From UBA12567 sp964598425 (GTDB taxonomy: Bacteria > Planctomycetota > Phycisphaerae > Phycisphaerales > SM1A02), in the NCBI GenBank assembly GCA_964598425.1, contig CAZRBV010000006.1, positions 13,089 through 77,088 on the forward strand: a DNA stretch of 64,000 bases, read 5' to 3'. The position numbers and the translations under genes are program-made. Positions 62,705-64,000 of this stretch are shown here, in pieces; the stretch's first letter is position 1, and each line of letters begins with the position of its first letter. The notes beneath the pieces are model-generated. The model searched no databases. It saw only the letters and a list, made by a program, of their open reading frames with translations, and was not told the origin of the DNA.

Positions 62705-63874
62705 CTACTCGGCCTTTGGGCCACCGCCGGTGTGCCGGGGCTGATGTGTGGCGGCGCGGGCAATTGTGTCGGGCTGGTTTGGCGACGGTTTAGCGAAGAC
62801 GAGCCGTCCAGCGCTTGTTTGAACTGTGTTGGTGATGATGACTTCGATGAGCGTCCCTATCCGATCCGCCGCGTCTTCGATGACGCTCATTGTGCCGTCC
62901 GGCAGATAGCCGACACCCTGGTCGCGAGCTTCTCCCTCGCGGACGACCTCCACGCTGACAATCTCGCCGGGGACTGCAGGGTCTCTCAAGACGCCTCCCA
63001 GATCATGGAGATTCAGCGAAACGGCACCGCGTATCTCGGCGACTCGCGCGAGATTGGAATCAGATGTGATGATTCGAAGGTTTTTCTCGACGGCCAAATC
63101 GACCAGCAATCCATCGACTTCGGAGCCGGCAGGTACTTCGGACTGCTCGATGTCCACCTTGATGCCCTTTGCATCCTGCAGCAGCCTGAGATTGGCGAGT
63201 CCTCGCCGCCCACGATCTCGCTTGAGGCGATCTGCAGAATCTGCGAGGGTGTGCATCTCATTGACAACGAATTGCGGGACGATGAGTGGCGCATCGAGGA
63301 AGCCTGTCTGCGTGAAGGTGTTCAGTCGTCCGTCGATCAGTGAGGATGTGTCGAGCAGCATCGGGCGAACACCTCGGACCTGCCGCGAGAATTCGACGTA
63401 GGGAATGACCAGCCTGATGCTGTCTCTCGTAGCGAGGACGACTGACACAGCCACGTAGCACAGCGTCAGTCCCACCGCCAGCTTGAGGAGCGTGAGGTAC
63501 TTGAGCGCGACCTCATCTCCAGTGAGCTCCCATGCCTCTGCAATGAGATCGATCAGGACGCCAACAGCGAGGGAGGCAAAGAGTCCGGCGACCACCGCCA
63601 TGTAGACACCCACCACATTTGAGATCCGCTTCCGGGGAGTGCGGATATCGAGGAGCACCACGATGACCACTACTGCGAGCGTGGCACTGATCGGCATGAC
63701 GAAGTCGATGAGCGGGTCGGCGTCCGGATCAGAGTTGATGACCGGGATCGAGGCGGCTGCAATCATCAGCCCGGCATAGAGGATTCGCAGGGCGGTGAGC
63801 ATGAATGGCGGGGATCGTCGTTCAATCTCGCTCGACGAAGCATCCGAGGCATGAATCGATTCGGTTTCAGACAT
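62705..63874 (-). CDS. PIN/TRAM-domain membrane protein (YacL-like)
   Basis: 389 residues from ATG 63874; a GTG one codon earlier is possible. Four or so N-terminal membrane segments (about 25-150), then a PIN nuclease-like domain: LLDTSSLIDGR carries the first Asp, FVVNEMHTLADS the Glu, and RIITSDSNLARVAE the later Asp. A TRAM-like beta domain ends it (VPGEIVSVEVVREGEARDQG). Relatives in Bacillus are YacL. RNA substrate unknown. Tail to tail with guaA. Confidence 0.93.
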   Translation of the reverse strand: MSETESIHASDASSSEIERRSPPFMLTALRILYAGLMIAAASIPVINSDPDADPLIDFVMPISATLAVVVIVVLLDIRTPRKRISNVVGVYMAVVAGLFASLAVGVLIDLIAEAWELTGDEVALKYLTLLKLAVGLTLCYVAVSVVLATRDSIRLVIPYVEFSRQVRGVRPMLLDTSSLIDGRLNTFTQTGFLDAPLIVPQFVVNEMHTLADSADRLKRDRGRRGLANLRLLQDAKGIKVDIEQSEVPAGSEVDGLLVDLAVEKNLRIITSDSNLARVAEIRGAVSLNLHDLGGVLRDPAVPGEIVSVEVVREGEARDQGVGYLPDGTMSVIEDAADRIGTLIEVIITNTVQTSAGRLVFAKPSPNQPDTIARAATHQPRHTGGGPKAE

Positions 63875-64000
63875 CACCGCGAGTGTACCAGCGGTGAGCG
63901 GGGCGATACCATGCGGTGGGGAGCGCGGTAGGCGGCCGGGTCCTCTGGGCGGTCGGCTCGTGAATCTGGTCAGGGCTTGATCGCAGCAGCCATAAGCGTC
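63875..64000. other. Right-edge region without a visible gene
   Basis: The last 126 bases hold no complete gene. They follow the start of the PIN/TRAM gene, so they may contain its promoter; I see no clear -35/-10 pair or RNA. Confidence 0.4.

Overview
The window looks like part of a chromosome from a planctomycete of the class Phycisphaerae, or a close relative. Two secreted proteins end in the paired calcium-loop, dockerin-like tail with a final Trp-Gly-x-Cys-Asp typical of that group (a multicopper oxidase at 3390-4970 and an M36-type metalloprotease at 8649-11828). There is also a DUF1570-type secreted putative peptidase and an FG-GAP repeat protein. Base composition is GC-rich throughout, GTG starts are common, and many adjacent genes share an ATGA or GTGA stop/start overlap. 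I see no insertion sequence, prophage, CRISPR array or rRNA. Gene content is mostly core metabolism in short, scattered operons, with nuoB and nuoC apart and trpF and trpG/pabA apart.

Region by region. 1-4970 (minus strand) is a copper/heavy-metal block: multicopper oxidase, AhpD-like protein, a small Cys-rich secreted protein, a TolC-like lipoprotein and a CusB-like adaptor that runs off the left edge. 5082-8343 has an unknown lipoprotein, mutY and an eight-helix membrane protein. 8461-8570 is a probable SRP RNA with an unusual 9-base insertion in its apical loop, followed by the large secreted metalloprotease. A 617-base non-coding stretch follows, holding a strong terminator, a tandem 49-base repeat and a second hairpin. 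12446-17214 holds pgpH, a small lipoprotein and gatC-gatA. 17302-25201 (plus strand) holds a PTS enzyme I-like protein, an RNase E/G with an IF2-N-like module, dxr and a RseP-type protease with four PDZ-like segments. 25314-29062 holds a diguanylate cyclase, smpB, tRNA-Leu(GAG), queE with a coupled unknown gene, and nuoC.

29102-34353 is a lipopolysaccharide block: kdsD, an HslV-like peptidase with Ser in place of the catalytic Thr, and a 1210-residue LptC/OstA-like protein with a long internal repeat. 34478-42164 holds scpA, a pseudouridine synthase overlapping it tail to tail by 80 bases, membrane proteins, the DUF1570 protein, nuoB, purH and a beta-propeller protein. 42347-46829 holds riboflavin synthase and the tightly packed operon kdsA-mcsA-mcsB-gluQ-DUF192. 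47042-54244 holds a DUF1444 protein, a glutamine amidotransferase, a lipoprotein, an amidohydrolase, moaC, trpF, a rhomboid-TPR protein and citrate synthase. 54254-63874 holds an FG-GAP repeat protein, an HtrA-like protease with a coupled unknown secreted protein, a kinase-STAS-MlaE permease cluster, guaA and a PIN/TRAM membrane protein.

Envelope biogenesis is the main theme: Kdo synthesis (kdsD, kdsA), lipopolysaccharide bridging (LptC/OstA), Mla-type lipid transport with a switch-like regulator, and several envelope proteases (RseP, rhomboid, HtrA, secreted M36 and DUF1570). All family calls come from reading motifs by eye; no database search was run.
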